DNA from: Cognaticolwellia beringensis
Lineage (GTDB): Bacteria > Pseudomonadota > Gammaproteobacteria > Enterobacterales > Alteromonadaceae
DNA: 64,000 nucleotides
Direction: 5' to 3'
Assembly: GCF_002076895.1 (NCBI RefSeq)
Contig: NZ_CP020465.1
Span: forward strand, 2,418,001-2,482,000
Within the stretch, counting starts at the first letter, position 1. The number at the start of each line of letters is the position of its first letter. The notes below the pieces were generated by a model, which saw nothing but the letters and a program-made list of their open reading frames with translations, made no database searches and was not told the origin of the DNA. Of the stretch, positions 1 to 9,465 are shown piece by piece. The position numbers and the translations under genes are program-made.

Positions 1-15
1 TGTCATATCTGACAT
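1..15 (-). CDS. hslU: HslU ATPase, first five codons only
   Basis: The minus strand reads AAGGAATTAAT then ATG, giving MSDMT, at the window edge. E. coli HslU begins MSEMT, and hslU directly follows hslV in enterobacteria. HslU is the AAA+ unfoldase that feeds HslV. Only the ribosome-binding site and five codons are visible, so the call rests on this short match and on the position 23 bp after hslV. Confidence 0.8.
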
Positions 16-38
16 ATTAATTCCTTACAAATTGGCGG

Positions 39-557
39 TTATAGTTCATCAATCACGTGTTGCTGATTGGTGAATACACAAATATCACCGGCAATTTTTA
101 ATGATTTTTCAACAATTTCTTTCGCAGAAAGGTCGGTATTTTCAAGTAATGCTGTGGCGGCAGATTGTGCGAAGTTACCACCGCTACCAATGGCAATAAG
201 GTCATTTTCAGGTTGCACAACATCACCATTACCGGTGATGATCAGCGACGCGGTTTCATCGGCAACTGCCAATAAAGCTTCAAGTTTGCGCAGAGCGCGA
301 TCACTTCGCCAATCTTTAGCAAGTTCAACGGCTGCTTTGGTCAAATGACCTTGGTGCATTTCTAACTTGCTTTCAAAACGTTCAAATAGGGTGAAGGCAT
401 CGGCTGTGCCGCCAGCAAAACCGGCCAGTACTTTGCCATTGTATAAGCGGCGTACTTTACGCGCATTGCCTTTCATTACAGTGTTGCCAAGGGAAACTTG
501 ACCATCACCACCTATGGCAACTTTGCCATTACGTCTGACAGAAACAATAGTAGTCAC
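39..557 (-). CDS. hslV: ATP-dependent protease subunit HslV (ClpQ)
   Basis: HslV is the threonine-protease subunit of the cytoplasmic HslUV complex, which degrades misfolded and regulatory proteins after unfolding by HslU. I place the start at the GTG at 555-557. It follows an AAGAGG ribosome-binding site by six bases and yields MTTIVSVRR, so Thr2 becomes the N-terminal nucleophile after Met removal. An upstream in-frame start would add eight residues and block that active site. The 172-residue product keeps the conserved GNTVMKGN and [15 protein letters not shown] segments and the [13 protein letters not shown] motif. It lies between ftsN and hslU, as in E. coli, and is probably co-transcribed with hslU. 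Confidence 0.97.
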   Translation of the reverse strand: MTTIVSVRRNGKVAIGGDGQVSLGNTVMKGNARKVRRLYNGKVLAGFAGGTADAFTLFERFESKLEMHQGHLTKAAVELAKDWRSDRALRKLEALLAVADETASLIITGNGDVVQPENDLIAIGSGGNFAQSAATALLENTDLSAKEIVEKSLKIAGDICVFTNQQHVIDEL

Positions 558-791
558 AATTAACCTCTTACATATTGCCAACTGAGATAGTCGGCTTGTC
601 TAATGTAGATTAGATAAGGGGTAGCTTGAGCTTTTTCAAGGGAGCGACGATGAATAATAACAAGCGGGTAATTTTAATCGTTTGTTAGCTATCAGTTTTA
701 AGCTAATTTGTTGGTGACTTTTTAAGGTGAGCTTGTCGGCATAAATACCGACCTACACGTGCCTGAGTTTTTACAGCAGATTATCGGTATA

Positions 792-815
792 AGCAGCTAA
801 AAGCTTTTAGCTGCT
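792..815. other. Perfect 24-bp palindrome after ftsN
   Basis: The 12-base arm AGCAGCTAAAAG is followed directly by its exact complement. It lies 38 bp past the ftsN stop, between ftsN and hslV. It could fold as a transcript-end hairpin or act as a binding site, but there is no T-run on either side, so a standard intrinsic terminator is not demonstrated. Confidence 0.5.
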
Positions 816-852
816 AGAGGGAGCTTTAATATCGGTCGATTTTTAAGGTTTA

Positions 853-1407
853 TTAATCCCAGCCCCATATTTTACAGCCATGTACTGAGTTATTTTTTAA
901 TTTGTGTTTGTCTTTTTCTGCTTCACGCTTTTTCACGTATGGGCCTAAGTACACTTTATACCAGACTGATGAGGTACCTGTGGCTTTACTGACTTGCGCC
1001 TCTAAACCGGTGAAAGCGATTTTTGCTTTTAATGACTCAGCTTGTTTGCGGGTTCTAAACGAACCACATTGCATTTTATAAGGGCCTTTTTGGGTGACCT
1101 CATACTCGCCAACTTCAACTTCTTTACTTTTTAGGTCGTCAACGTATGTCCACTTTTCTTCGGGAAGCTCCGGTAGCTCTGTTGTTTTCTGCTTAGCCTT
1201 GATTACTTTAGGTGCGACAACGGTGTCAGGCTTTACATCTTTAATACTCCACAACATATAGCCAAAGCTTGGTATAGCGACAATAAGAAAAGCGGCAATT
1301 AATTTCACTTTTAATGAGGTACCTTCGGCCGGTTGCTCATTTTTTTTATAGGGACTTTGCTTTTTATTTTTTGCTCGAGAGCGGGAAACGTAATCTTGAT
1401 GTGCCAT
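853..1407 (-). CDS. ftsN: FtsN-like SPOR-domain cell-division protein
   Basis: This 184-residue bitopic protein begins MAHQDYVSR, close to the start of E. coli FtsN. It has a basic cytoplasmic tail (1-32), one membrane helix (about 33-53), a charged periplasmic linker and a C-terminal SPOR domain (about 108-183) containing YKMQCGSFRTRKQAE and WYKVYLGPY. FtsN triggers septal peptidoglycan synthesis and the SPOR domain binds denuded glycan at the division site. It is much shorter than the 319-residue E. coli protein, mainly in the linker. The order priA, ftsN, hslV, hslU supports the assignment. Another small SPOR protein is possible but less likely in this context. Confidence 0.85.
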   Translation of the reverse strand: MAHQDYVSRSRAKNKKQSPYKKNEQPAEGTSLKVKLIAAFLIVAIPSFGYMLWSIKDVKPDTVVAPKVIKAKQKTTELPELPEEKWTYVDDLKSKEVEVGEYEVTQKGPYKMQCGSFRTRKQAESLKAKIAFTGLEAQVSKATGTSSVWYKVYLGPYVKKREAEKDKHKLKNNSVHGCKIWGWD

Positions 1408-1530
1408 GGAAAAATTTATACCTGAAGACTTTCGCCAATTCTAACCAACTGGTAAAGAAATATCACCCATTGAGTTGATTAACTTGTAAATAAACTTTTA
1501 ATAGCCCTAGGCAAGTCGCTTTATAAGCAG

Positions 1531-3759
1531 CTACCAACTTAAATCTACTGGGTCGATATCAATTGACCATCTCACTTTTGATTGCCATTCATTATTTGCA
1601 CTTTGCTGAATCAGGGTAAATACTGCTTGGTGCAGTTGTTTTCGCGACTTGGCTTGCAAAATTAAGTGGAAACGAAACTTACCGGCTTTTTTCTCCATCG
1701 CTGCAGGTACAGGGCCGGCAAACTGGCAACCTTCAAAAGGGATTTCTGTCATCGCACGTAAAAATTTTTCTGGATAAGAAGGATAATTTGCTTCTGCTCT
1801 AAATAAGGCTTGGTAACTAAACGGTGGCAATAGAGCTTGTTGGCGCTCTATTAGTGCTTGTTTTGCAAAATGTTGATAACCATTATGAACCAAGTCTTGT
1901 AATAACGGATGATCAGGGAAGTTACTTTGTACCATCACTTTGCCAGGTTTACTTGCTCGGCCGGCTCTGCCTGAGACTTGCACTAAAAGTTGCGCCATAT
2001 GTTCTGCCGCACGAAAGTCATAGCTAAAAAGTGCACCGTCAACATCAAGCACAGCCACTAAGGTGACATCAGGAAAATGATGGCCTTTCGCAAGCATTTG
2101 CGTGCCAATCAACAACTGATGCTCTTTATTACCTACCTCAGTTAATAATTTCGCTAACGCGCCTTTTTTTCGCGTGCTGTCTCGGTCGATTCGTACGGTA
2201 GAGTAATCAGGAAATAGCGCGCTGATTTTTTCTTCTAATTGTTCCGTACCTTGTCCTATGGGTTTAATGCGTACGCTACCACAACTGGGGCACTGTGGAG
2301 GAATACGCTTTTGACTGCCGCAATGATGGCAAATCAGCAGTCCTTGGCCTTGATGTAAAGTGTAAGGCTTATTGCAACGTTGGCAGTCGGCTACCCAATG
2401 GCATTCTTGGCAGTTAATGGCTGGCGCATAACCACGGCGATTAAGAAAAATTAAGGCTTGCTCACCACGGGCTAGGGTATTTTTAATCGCTTGTTTTAAG
2501 GTACCAGAAAGGCCATGTTCCATTTGCTGTTGGGCAACATCAATTAAGGTGATTTTTGCGGTTGAGGCATTACCGGCACGTTTACGTAATCGGTGATAAT
2601 GATATTTTCCCGATAAGGCGTTTTGCAATGATTCAAAACTCGGTGTTGCACTGCCGAGTATAATCGGGATATTAAGCTGCCTAGCTCTAAGTATGGCAAT
2701 GTCGCGAGCATGATAGCGAAAACTGTCTTGCTGCTTAAATGAGGCATCGTGCTCTTCATCTACGATGATCAGACCTAAATCATGCAGCGGTGTGAAAATA
2801 GCTGAGCGTGTACCTATAACAATGGCTGCAGTGCCACGTTGGGCTTCTAACCAGGTTTGTAGGCGTTCTTTGTCGTTCAAGCCAGAGTGATGCAAGCTTA
2901 TGGGTACATTAAAACGTTGCTCGAAACGGCTTAACGTTTGCGGCGTTAGGCCGATTTCTGGTACTAATACTAAAACCTGCTGACTGCGTGCTAATATTTG
3001 CTCAATGGCCTGTAAATAAACCTCTGTTTTACCACTGCCGGTTATACCGTCGACTAAGTGACAAGAAAACTGCGACTGCATTTCTTTTACCGTGGCGACA
3101 ATAATGGCTTGTTCAGCTGATAATGCGAGTCTATTGTCTTGCAGTAATGCTTGCTCTTGCCACTTAAATTCAGCAACTTCACGGGGTTTACTATAAATAA
3201 ATTGTTTTTTCTCTAGCGCATTAAGCTGTGCTTTATTAAAACCAAGCGTTAATAACTCCGACCAAGTCATGCCTTGGTGTTGTTTAAGCATGGTTAATAA
3301 TTCAGCTTGTTTAGGCGAGCGTTTCGCTGTAGTTGCTTGCTCTGCTTCGCTTAAATCTGTTTTTGTTAACCAAATTTGCGGTAATTCAACATCAGGCTGT
3401 TTTATTTGGCGTAATAGCACGGGTAAGGCTTGCTGAAATACATCGCCAATAGGGTGATGGTAATAATCGCTGCAGCGCTGAATAAAATTAAGTAGAGTTG
3501 GTGAAAAACTAAAGTTATCAGTCACTCGGCTAAGCACAGACTTTATTTTTGCCGCTGCATATTCAGTGCTTTCATCTATCGACAATACAATGGCGACAAC
3601 TTGACGAGAGCCAAAAGGCACAATAACGCGTTCGCCTAACGTTATAGCTTTAGTATTTAATTCGGCAGGTACTTTGTAGGTAAACAACTGGCGCATAGGA
3701 ACCGGTATTGCAACTTGCACGTAAATGTCTGTTGAAGTTATTGCCAAAAATACTGTCAT
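1531..3759 (-). CDS. priA: Primosomal replication restart helicase PriA
   Basis: PriA recognises stalled forks and reloads DnaB through the restart primosome. The product shows an N-terminal DNA-binding domain (starting near VQVAIPVPMRQLF), the Walker A motif GITGSGKTE at about 238-246, the DEEH box at about 334-337, GSATPS, and an eight-cysteine zinc region at about 450-493 with four CxxC pairs. I use the ATG at 3757-3759 (742 residues). A TTG four codons upstream is possible, and neither has a strong ribosome-binding site. The gene is divergent from rpmE across a 235-bp gap, as in enterobacteria. Length is typical for the family. Confidence 0.97.
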   Translation of the reverse strand: MTVFLAITSTDIYVQVAIPVPMRQLFTYKVPAELNTKAITLGERVIVPFGSRQVVAIVLSIDESTEYAAAKIKSVLSRVTDNFSFSPTLLNFIQRCSDYYHHPIGDVFQQALPVLLRQIKQPDVELPQIWLTKTDLSEAEQATTAKRSPKQAELLTMLKQHQGMTWSELLTLGFNKAQLNALEKKQFIYSKPREVAEFKWQEQALLQDNRLALSAEQAIIVATVKEMQSQFSCHLVDGITGSGKTEVYLQAIEQILARSQQVLVLVPEIGLTPQTLSRFEQRFNVPISLHHSGLNDKERLQTWLEAQRGTAAIVIGTRSAIFTPLHDLGLIIVDEEHDASFKQQDSFRYHARDIAILRARQLNIPIILGSATPSFESLQNALSGKYHYHRLRKRAGNASTAKITLIDVAQQQMEHGLSGTLKQAIKNTLARGEQALIFLNRRGYAPAINCQECHWVADCQRCNKPYTLHQGQGLLICHHCGSQKRIPPQCPSCGSVRIKPIGQGTEQLEEKISALFPDYSTVRIDRDSTRKKGALAKLLTEVGNKEHQLLIGTQMLAKGHHFPDVTLVAVLDVDGALFSYDFRAAEHMAQLLVQVSGRAGRASKPGKVMVQSNFPDHPLLQDLVHNGYQHFAKQALIERQQALLPPFSYQALFRAEANYPSYPEKFLRAMTEIPFEGCQFAGPVPAAMEKKAGKFRFHLILQAKSRKQLHQAVFTLIQQSANNEWQSKVRWSIDIDPVDLSW

Positions 3760-3898
3760 ATAGAAAACCAAATGTTATGCTTATTCTACTGCTTAATAGC
3801 GCAATGCCAAGCTAGAAAATTATCCTATTTGTATTTTTATAAAATAAAGCCAAAAATGCTCAATTTTTTAGCGATTTTTATTGCTATGGGGATAGTGA

Positions 3899-3907
3899 TG
3901 CTATAAC
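3899..3907 (+). promoter_or_regulatory. Putative extended -10 promoter of rpmE
   Basis: TG-C-TATAAC fits an extended -10 element about 88 bp upstream of the rpmE ATG. TTGCTA at 3881-3886 could be a weak -35 with a short 15-bp spacer. This is assigned by sequence inspection only. Confidence 0.4.
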
Positions 3908-3994
3908 ATTCGCCTCCATTATTTTTAACTCGTATGGTGCTTGGCAGCAATAATGACTGATCAAGTGGCGATACGGCCTTAACAGAGGTTTCCC

Positions 3995-4207
3995 ATGAAA
4001 GACGGTATTCATCCAAATTATGTAGAGTTCAAGGCAACTTGTTCTTGTGGTAACGTTATAACAACTCGTTCAACTGTAGGTAAAGACTTACATTTAGACG
4101 TATGTTCAGAATGTCACCCATTCTACACTGGTAAGCAAAAAGCTGCTGAGACTGGTGGTCGTGTTGATAAATTCAACAAGCGTTTTGGTGCTCTTAGCAA
4201 GAAGTAA
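3995..4207 (+). CDS. rpmE: 50S ribosomal protein L31, zinc-binding type
   Basis: The 70-residue product starts MKDGIHPNY and ends in a basic tail, the standard L31 architecture. Cys16, Cys18, Cys37 and Cys40 are all present, which defines the zinc-containing (C+) paralogue RpmE rather than the zinc-free YkgM form. L31 bridges the large and small ribosomal subunits. A good ribosome-binding site (AGAGG) precedes the ATG. The gene is monocistronic, divergent from priA, and ends in a strong intrinsic terminator. Confidence 0.98.
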   Translation: MKDGIHPNYVEFKATCSCGNVITTRSTVGKDLHLDVCSECHPFYTGKQKAAETGGRVDKFNKRFGALSKK

Positions 4208-4227
4208 TTCTGCTAACATACCAGATG

Positions 4228-4256
4228 AAAAAAGCACCTTTAGGTGCTTTTTTTTT
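4228..4256 (+). terminator. Intrinsic terminator of rpmE
   Basis: A stem AAAAAAGCACC / GGTGCTTTTTT with a TTTA tetraloop runs into a stretch of about nine T. It begins 20 bp after the rpmE stop. Confidence 0.95.
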
Positions 4257-4478
4257 ATGCTCAACACGAGTAATATGCTGCGAACTCATGGATGTGAAAC
4301 AGCAGCGATAGCAAAAATTAAGCGCTTTCCATATGTATTACCCAGTTGCTTAATCAAATGGGTATAACAACTTCACGCTAATATTCTTTTAGTATAATTA
4401 TTTTTACTTTTCTTTAAACCCTTTTGCTGCATACTGCATCTAACTTAATAATAATGTAATACGTCGAGAATTTACTTT

Positions 4479-5036
4479 TTGGATAAGTTAAAAATTATTG
4501 ATGCCAATGAATGTTTTAGCCCAGATCTTGAGCCGCAATGGATAGCGCAAGCTCAGCAGGGAGATCAGCAGGCGTTTCATCACCTATACGAAAACTATCA
4601 TCGCCGTATATATGCCTTGTGCTGGCGCATGATGGCCGATAAAGACAGTGCTGAAGATGTTTGTCAGGAAGTTTTCGTGCAATTGTGGCAAAAAATCAGT
4701 AATTTTCGGGGTGAAAGTAAGTTTTCAACTTGGTTGCATAGTGTCGCGACCAATATCGTTTTAGGGCATATTCGCAAGAACAAAACTTGGATCCAACGTA
4801 TTTTTAGTATTGAAGAACAGACCATTGAAGACGCTGTTGTTGAAATGCCCGAATGTTCAAATTTAGATAAAAAAATTCAAACCTTACCTGAACGAGCACG
4901 GCTGGTTTTTGTTTTATTTGCCATCGAAGGTTATCGCCATGAAGAAATTGCCAATATGTTGGGCATGGCGGTGGGCACGAGTAAAGCTCAATACCATAGA
5001 GCTAGAGGTTTATTACGCGAGTCGTTAAGTGAGTAA
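4479..5036 (+). CDS. ECF-family RNA polymerase sigma factor
   Basis: This 185-residue protein has the two-domain layout of group IV (ECF) sigma factors. Region 2 spans about 35-100, including HRRIYALCWRMM and AEDVCQEVFVQLWQK, and region 4 spans about 130-180, with LPERARLVF and YRHEEIANMLGMAVGT. ECF factors redirect polymerase to envelope-stress or other extracytoplasmic regulons and are held inactive by a membrane anti-sigma. The next gene starts immediately after the stop codon and looks like that anti-sigma. The best available start is a TTG with no strong ribosome-binding site, so the true N-terminus is uncertain. The target promoter is not identified. Confidence 0.9.
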   Translation: MDKLKIIDANECFSPDLEPQWIAQAQQGDQQAFHHLYENYHRRIYALCWRMMADKDSAEDVCQEVFVQLWQKISNFRGESKFSTWLHSVATNIVLGHIRKNKTWIQRIFSIEEQTIEDAVVEMPECSNLDKKIQTLPERARLVFVLFAIEGYRHEEIANMLGMAVGTSKAQYHRARGLLRESLSE

Positions 5037-5561
5037 ATGATGAAAGAAACAATTGATGCCGCTACAAGCGCTGAGCAAAACTTACAAGATGCGATTGCAC
5101 TGCTGCCGAAAGAAATGACACCTGATCGAGATTTATGGTCAGGCATCGACAAGGCCATTAACCAAAAATCAGTAGTTGAAAGTAAAGGGGCTAATAATAA
5201 ATTTTTTATACCAACTGCTTGGGCAGCATCTGTGGTTGCCGCAGTATTATTAACTTGGGTTACCTTAGGTCCTGAACTACCAGGCAGTAAACCAGCGATA
5301 AACTTAGTTGCCGTAATGCAACAAAATTTTCAGCAACAAAAACAGAGTATGTTAGTTAATTTTGGTACACCAGATATTAAGCAATTACCGGTGGCAATGC
5401 AGACTGAATTAGTTAAGCTAAGTTCTGCGCAAAAAACCATTAGCAAAGCTTTGGCGGATGACCCTAATAATAGTGATTTATTAAATTTATTACGTTGGAC
5501 ACAGCAGCAAGAATTAGACTTACTGAAACAATTATATAGCCCTCAGTGGCAACAAATTTAG
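5037..5561 (+). CDS. Putative membrane anti-sigma factor
   Basis: The 174-residue product has a soluble N-terminal part (1-55), one membrane helix at about 58-78 (FIPTAWAASVVAAVLLTWV) and an external glutamine-rich helical domain. I recognise no named family. Its ATG follows the sigma-factor stop with no intergenic base, which implies translational coupling and is the usual arrangement for ECF sigma/anti-sigma pairs. The function is inferred from this position and topology. The external domain would be the sensing side. Confidence 0.7.
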   Translation: MMKETIDAATSAEQNLQDAIALLPKEMTPDRDLWSGIDKAINQKSVVESKGANNKFFIPTAWAASVVAAVLLTWVTLGPELPGSKPAINLVAVMQQNFQQQKQSMLVNFGTPDIKQLPVAMQTELVKLSSAQKTISKALADDPNNSDLLNLLRWTQQQELDLLKQLYSPQWQQI

Positions 5562-5591
5562 TCGTTATGACATACGAGATAAGAGGTTAAT

Positions 5592-6533
5592 ATGGGAAGC
5601 TTACGTAATTATTTATTACTGTTGCTGTTAATTACTGCACTACCAAGTGCGGCGGGAGAGCGAGTCGATGAGTCGATGTCATTGGGCAGCATTACCCATG
5701 TCACCATCGAAAATTTACGCGGTGAAGTAACCGTTATTGGTAATAATGGTGATACGGTTTCTGTTTCGGGTGAATTAGACGATAAAGCTGAGGGCTTAAC
5801 ATTTGAGAAATCAGGCTCGCGCATTATCATTAAAGTTGAAATACCAAACAATAGCCATAATAGTTGGGGAGCCGATGGCTCTGAGCTGACTATTGAAATG
5901 CCTAAACATGTGCGTGTTAGCTTTAAAGGGGTGTCTTCAAATATTAATATTAGTCATTTTACCCATGGCAGTGAAATTCAAACCGTTAGTGGTGATATTA
6001 GCGCTAAAGATCTCATGCAACAGATAGAATTAGCAACGGTCAGTGGTAATATTGAAAGTAAAAACCTCTCTGGAAAATTACGCCTGTCATCGGTCAGTGG
6101 TGATATTCATGATCGTAACTCGACCGGGCGAGCGCACTTTAAAACGGTAAGCGGTAACTTAAGCTCAAGCTCTAGTGCTAATGAAATTTCAGCGAATTCA
6201 GTATCGGGCGATATTGAATTAAAACTCGGCAAAGTTGATGAATTAATTGTTTCAACTGTTAGTGGTGAATTTGAAAGTCAACTCTCATTAAATGAAAATG
6301 GCTTGGTGAAAATGTCGAGTGTCAGTGGCGATTTAACGGTTGATTTTACCAATGACGTACAAGCGAGCTTTAATTTAAAAACCAACGCTGGCGGTAATAT
6401 AGTTAATCGTTTAACGTCGGCGAAAGCTACACGCGCAAAATATGGTCCGAGCTCTAAACTGTCATTCGACACCGGTAATGCGAGTGGCTCAGTGCGAGCG
6501 AGCACCGTCAGTGGTCGGATAGAAGTAAAGTAA
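5592..6533 (+). CDS. Exported DUF4097-family beta-repeat protein
   Basis: The 313-residue product has a signal peptide (cleavage near PSAAG-ER) followed by a domain built from repeated VSG-centred strands: TVSGDI, TVSGNI, SVSGDI, TVSGNL, SVSGDI, TVSGEF, SVSGDL. This is the repeating signature of DUF4097, thought to form a right-handed beta-solenoid. It follows the sigma/anti-sigma pair by 30 bp with AAGAGG before the ATG, so it is likely the third gene of the operon. Its biochemical role is unknown. A periplasmic or surface role in the response controlled by the sigma factor is inference. Confidence 0.75.
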   Translation: MGSLRNYLLLLLLITALPSAAGERVDESMSLGSITHVTIENLRGEVTVIGNNGDTVSVSGELDDKAEGLTFEKSGSRIIIKVEIPNNSHNSWGADGSELTIEMPKHVRVSFKGVSSNINISHFTHGSEIQTVSGDISAKDLMQQIELATVSGNIESKNLSGKLRLSSVSGDIHDRNSTGRAHFKTVSGNLSSSSSANEISANSVSGDIELKLGKVDELIVSTVSGEFESQLSLNENGLVKMSSVSGDLTVDFTNDVQASFNLKTNAGGNIVNRLTSAKATRAKYGPSSKLSFDTGNASGSVRASTVSGRIEVK

Positions 6534-6542
6534 TCGAGTAAA

Positions 6543-6564
6543 CGCCTCATCACTTTTTGAGGCG
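6543..6564 (+). other. Stem-loop after the DUF4097 gene
   Basis: CGCCTCA and TGAGGCG form a 7-bp stem around an 8-base loop ten bases past the stop. The following bases are AATACC, so it lacks the U-tract of a classical terminator. Confidence 0.5.
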
Positions 6565-6830
6565 AATACCTGAAGCGTTTGAATGGATAGATATTTATCT
6601 CTAAAAGGCAAAGATTACACGATATTTATTTATGTTTACCTCCGCTATAGCTGCTATTTTAAATATCTTTCTTGGTTAATTTTAATGAAACAATTCTTTT
6701 CATTTTTCATTTTGCTTAAGGGGAATTTCTGCTACATTAGCCCTCTTTATTTTCGAATAATTTTATAACGCTATTGAGGGAGTTTATTCTTTAATTAGCA
6801 GAGATTATCGCCAAGCATTTAAGGTGTGAT

Positions 6831-8249
6831 ATGGCCGATCGCAAGCCAGCCAAGTTTAGCAGAAACAACCAATTCCCTCGAGATAAACAAATTGACGAGT
6901 TAAAGGTTCCGCCGCATTCATTAGAGGCCGAGCAATCAGTGCTGGGTGGTTTATTACTAGATAATGAAACTTGGGACCGCGTAAGTGAACGTGTCGTCGC
7001 ACAAGACTTCTACAGTCGCTCTCATCGCATTACCTTTGAAACGGTTGGTCGGTTAATTGAGTTAGGTGAGCCAGTCGATTTAATCACCTTATCTGAAGCG
7101 CTTGAGAATGATCAAAAGCTTGATGATGCTGGTGGTTTTGTTTATCTCGCCGAAATGATGAAAAATACGCCCAGTGCCGCCAACATTACTGCTTATGCAG
7201 ATATTGTGCGTGAGCGTGCAGTTACGCGTGAAATGATCAGTGTTGCTAATGAAATTGCTGAAGCGGGTTATGATCCTCAAGGGCGTACCAGTGCTGATTT
7301 ACTCGATTTTGCCGAAACTAAGGTTTTCGCGATTGCAGAGCAACGTGCAAATAAATCGGAAGGCCCAGAAAATATTAGCTCAGTATTAGAAAAAACAGTC
7401 GACCGAATTGAGAAGCTTTGTGCATCACCAACGAACGGTGTAACTGGGGTTTCAAGTGGCTTTACTGATCTAGATAAAATGACCGCAGGTTTCCAAAAGT
7501 CAGATTTAATTATTGTGGCGGGTCGTCCGTCTATGGGTAAAACGACCTTTGCGATGAACTTGGCCGAAAATGCCGCCATGACTGAAGATAAACCTGCGTT
7601 AATCTTCAGTTTAGAGATGCCTTCAGAACAGCTGATGATGAGAATGCTCGCCTCGCTTGGACGTATTGACCAAACTAAAATACGTACGGGTCAATTAGAA
7701 GATGAAGATTGGGCTCGCTTATCATCAACCATGGGCTTATTAATCGAAAAAGGTAAAATGTTTATCGATGATGCCGCTGGTTTAACACCGACCGACGTGC
7801 GCTCGCGAGCACGACGTATTGCTCGAGACCATGGTGGTATCAGTTTGATCATGATCGATTATCTACAATTGATGCGCGCACCACAATTTTCCGATAACAG
7901 AACCTTAGAAATTGCTGAAATATCCAGGTCATTAAAAGCCTTAGCAAAAGAATTAGAAGTGCCGGTTGTTGCGCTTTCTCAGCTTAACCGTGGTTTGGAG
8001 CAACGTGCTGATAAACGTCCAATTAACTCGGATTTACGTGAATCAGGTTCCATTGAGCAAGATGCCGATTTAATCATGTTTATCTATCGTGATGAGGTTT
8101 ATCACGATGACTCTGAATACAAAGGTATGGCTGAAATTATTATTGGTAAACAGCGTAATGGTCCAATCGGGCGAGTGCCATTGACCTTCCAAGGACAATT
8201 TTCTCGTTTCGATAACTACGCCGGCCCGCATGTACTTGATGAAGATTAA
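6831..8249 (+). CDS. dnaB: Replicative DNA helicase DnaB
   Basis: The 472-residue product is full length for DnaB, the hexameric helicase of the replication fork. The N-terminal helical collar covers about 20-125. The RecA-like core carries Walker A GRPSMGKTT (231-239) and the Walker B segment MIDYLQLM (341-348), plus the LSQLNRGLEQR and ESGSIEQDAD motifs. No intein or insertion is present. It is followed by alr after six bases, the same order as in E. coli, so the two are probably co-transcribed. Upstream is a 297-bp gap holding the promoter. Confidence 0.99.
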   Translation: MADRKPAKFSRNNQFPRDKQIDELKVPPHSLEAEQSVLGGLLLDNETWDRVSERVVAQDFYSRSHRITFETVGRLIELGEPVDLITLSEALENDQKLDDAGGFVYLAEMMKNTPSAANITAYADIVRERAVTREMISVANEIAEAGYDPQGRTSADLLDFAETKVFAIAEQRANKSEGPENISSVLEKTVDRIEKLCASPTNGVTGVSSGFTDLDKMTAGFQKSDLIIVAGRPSMGKTTFAMNLAENAAMTEDKPALIFSLEMPSEQLMMRMLASLGRIDQTKIRTGQLEDEDWARLSSTMGLLIEKGKMFIDDAAGLTPTDVRSRARRIARDHGGISLIMIDYLQLMRAPQFSDNRTLEIAEISRSLKALAKELEVPVVALSQLNRGLEQRADKRPINSDLRESGSIEQDADLIMFIYRDEVYHDDSEYKGMAEIIIGKQRNGPIGRVPLTFQGQFSRFDNYAGPHVLDED

Positions 8250-8255
8250 GCACTA

Positions 8256-9335
8256 ATGACATTACACACAGCAACAGCGGTTATCGATTTAGATGCGTTA
8301 AGCAATAATTACCGCCTCATTCAATCGTTATCACCTAATGCTAAAGTGTTAGCGGTGCTTAAGGCTAATGGTTATGGCCATGGGTTAGAACTGATCGCTA
8401 AAGCATTACCGAATGCCGATGCTTTTGGTGTCGCACGTATTGATGAAGCGCTTGCCCTTAGAGCGGCTGGCATTGTAAAGCCCATTGTCTTGCTTGAAGG
8501 TTTTTTTGCCGAAGAAGATATCGACACGTTAGCCGCTAATAACTTACAAACCATAGTGCATAACGAGCAACAACTAGCGGCTATTGTTAATGCTAATTTG
8601 GATGTACCACTAAAAGTTTGGTTGAAAATTGATACTGGTATGCATAGGCTAGGCATTAATCCTGAGCAACTATCCGACTTTTACCAAGCATTAAGCCAAT
8701 CCAAAAATGTCCAACAACCCATCGTGTTGATGAGCCATTTAGGTTGTGCGGATGACAAAGCTAATACAGCGACTACACAACAAATTACCTTATTTGATGA
8801 ACTCACTGCAGATCTGCCGTTAGAAAAAAGTTTAGCTAATTCTGCTGGTGTTTTACTTTGGCCAGAAAGTCACTATCAATGGATAAGACCAGGCTTATTA
8901 CTTTACGGTGTTTCACCACTATCGACAGATGTTGGTATTGACGGTATCTTGCCAGTAATGACCTTGCAATCAAGCTTGATTGCTGTACGTGAAATCGCCG
9001 CAGGAGCTGCGGTAGGATATGGCGGTACTTGGATTAGTGAAAAAAGCACGAGAATAGGGGTAGTTGCCATTGGCTATGGTGACGGTTACCCTCGCCATGC
9101 TCCTAACGGTACACCTGTACTGATCAATGGTCGACGTGTGCCATTAATTGGCCGGGTATCGATGGATATGATTACGGTAGATTTAGGCGCCGAAAGTGAA
9201 GACAACGTGGGCGATATTACTACGCTATGGGGCAAAGGTTTAGCCGTTGAAGAAGTGGCGGTATTTGCGACAACCATCCCTTACGAACTTTTATGTAATA
9301 TTACACGCCGCGTTCATGTTCAGTTAGCTAAGTAG
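8256..9335 (+). CDS. alr: Alanine racemase (PLP-dependent)
   Basis: Alanine racemase makes D-alanine for peptidoglycan in the cytoplasm. The 359-residue product has the PLP-binding lysine at 36 in VLAVLKANGYGHG, the second catalytic base Tyr255 in VGYGGTW, and the family segments KIDTGMHRLG, RPGLLLYG and GRVSMDM. Length matches bacterial Alr. It lies six bases after dnaB and faces a minus-strand gene across a gap with inverted repeats. Confidence 0.98.
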   Translation: MTLHTATAVIDLDALSNNYRLIQSLSPNAKVLAVLKANGYGHGLELIAKALPNADAFGVARIDEALALRAAGIVKPIVLLEGFFAEEDIDTLAANNLQTIVHNEQQLAAIVNANLDVPLKVWLKIDTGMHRLGINPEQLSDFYQALSQSKNVQQPIVLMSHLGCADDKANTATTQQITLFDELTADLPLEKSLANSAGVLLWPESHYQWIRPGLLLYGVSPLSTDVGIDGILPVMTLQSSLIAVREIAAGAAVGYGGTWISEKSTRIGVVAIGYGDGYPRHAPNGTPVLINGRRVPLIGRVSMDMITVDLGAESEDNVGDITTLWGKGLAVEEVAVFATTIPYELLCNITRRVHVQLAK

Positions 9336-9402
9336 TCATCGTTGTGCATAGTTAAGCACAGTTAAGCATAGTATTAATAAATTACAGCCGTTATCCACAG
9401 CA

Positions 9403-9437
9403 CACTGATAATGATACTTTAAAAAATATTATCAGTG
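9403..9437. other. Inverted repeat between convergent alr and the DsbA-like gene
   Basis: CACTGATAAT and ATTATCAGTG are exact complements separated by 15 bases. The position between convergent genes suggests a transcript-end hairpin. No T-run follows on either strand. Confidence 0.5.
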
Positions 9438-9465
9438 GCTTATACGCTAGCTTATTAGCCGGCAT

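Noticed and set aside
4155..4367. 70-codon plus-strand frame overlapping the rpmE end
   Set aside because: It begins inside rpmE, runs through the rpmE terminator and lacks a ribosome-binding site.
6583..6768. 61-codon plus-strand frame upstream of dnaB
   Set aside because: AT-rich and rich in Tyr, Phe, Ile and Leu as chance frames are; no ribosome-binding site; it covers the dnaB promoter region.
9349..9371. Two copies of GTTAAGCA in the alr 3' region
   Set aside because: Too short and too few to support a repeat element or binding site.
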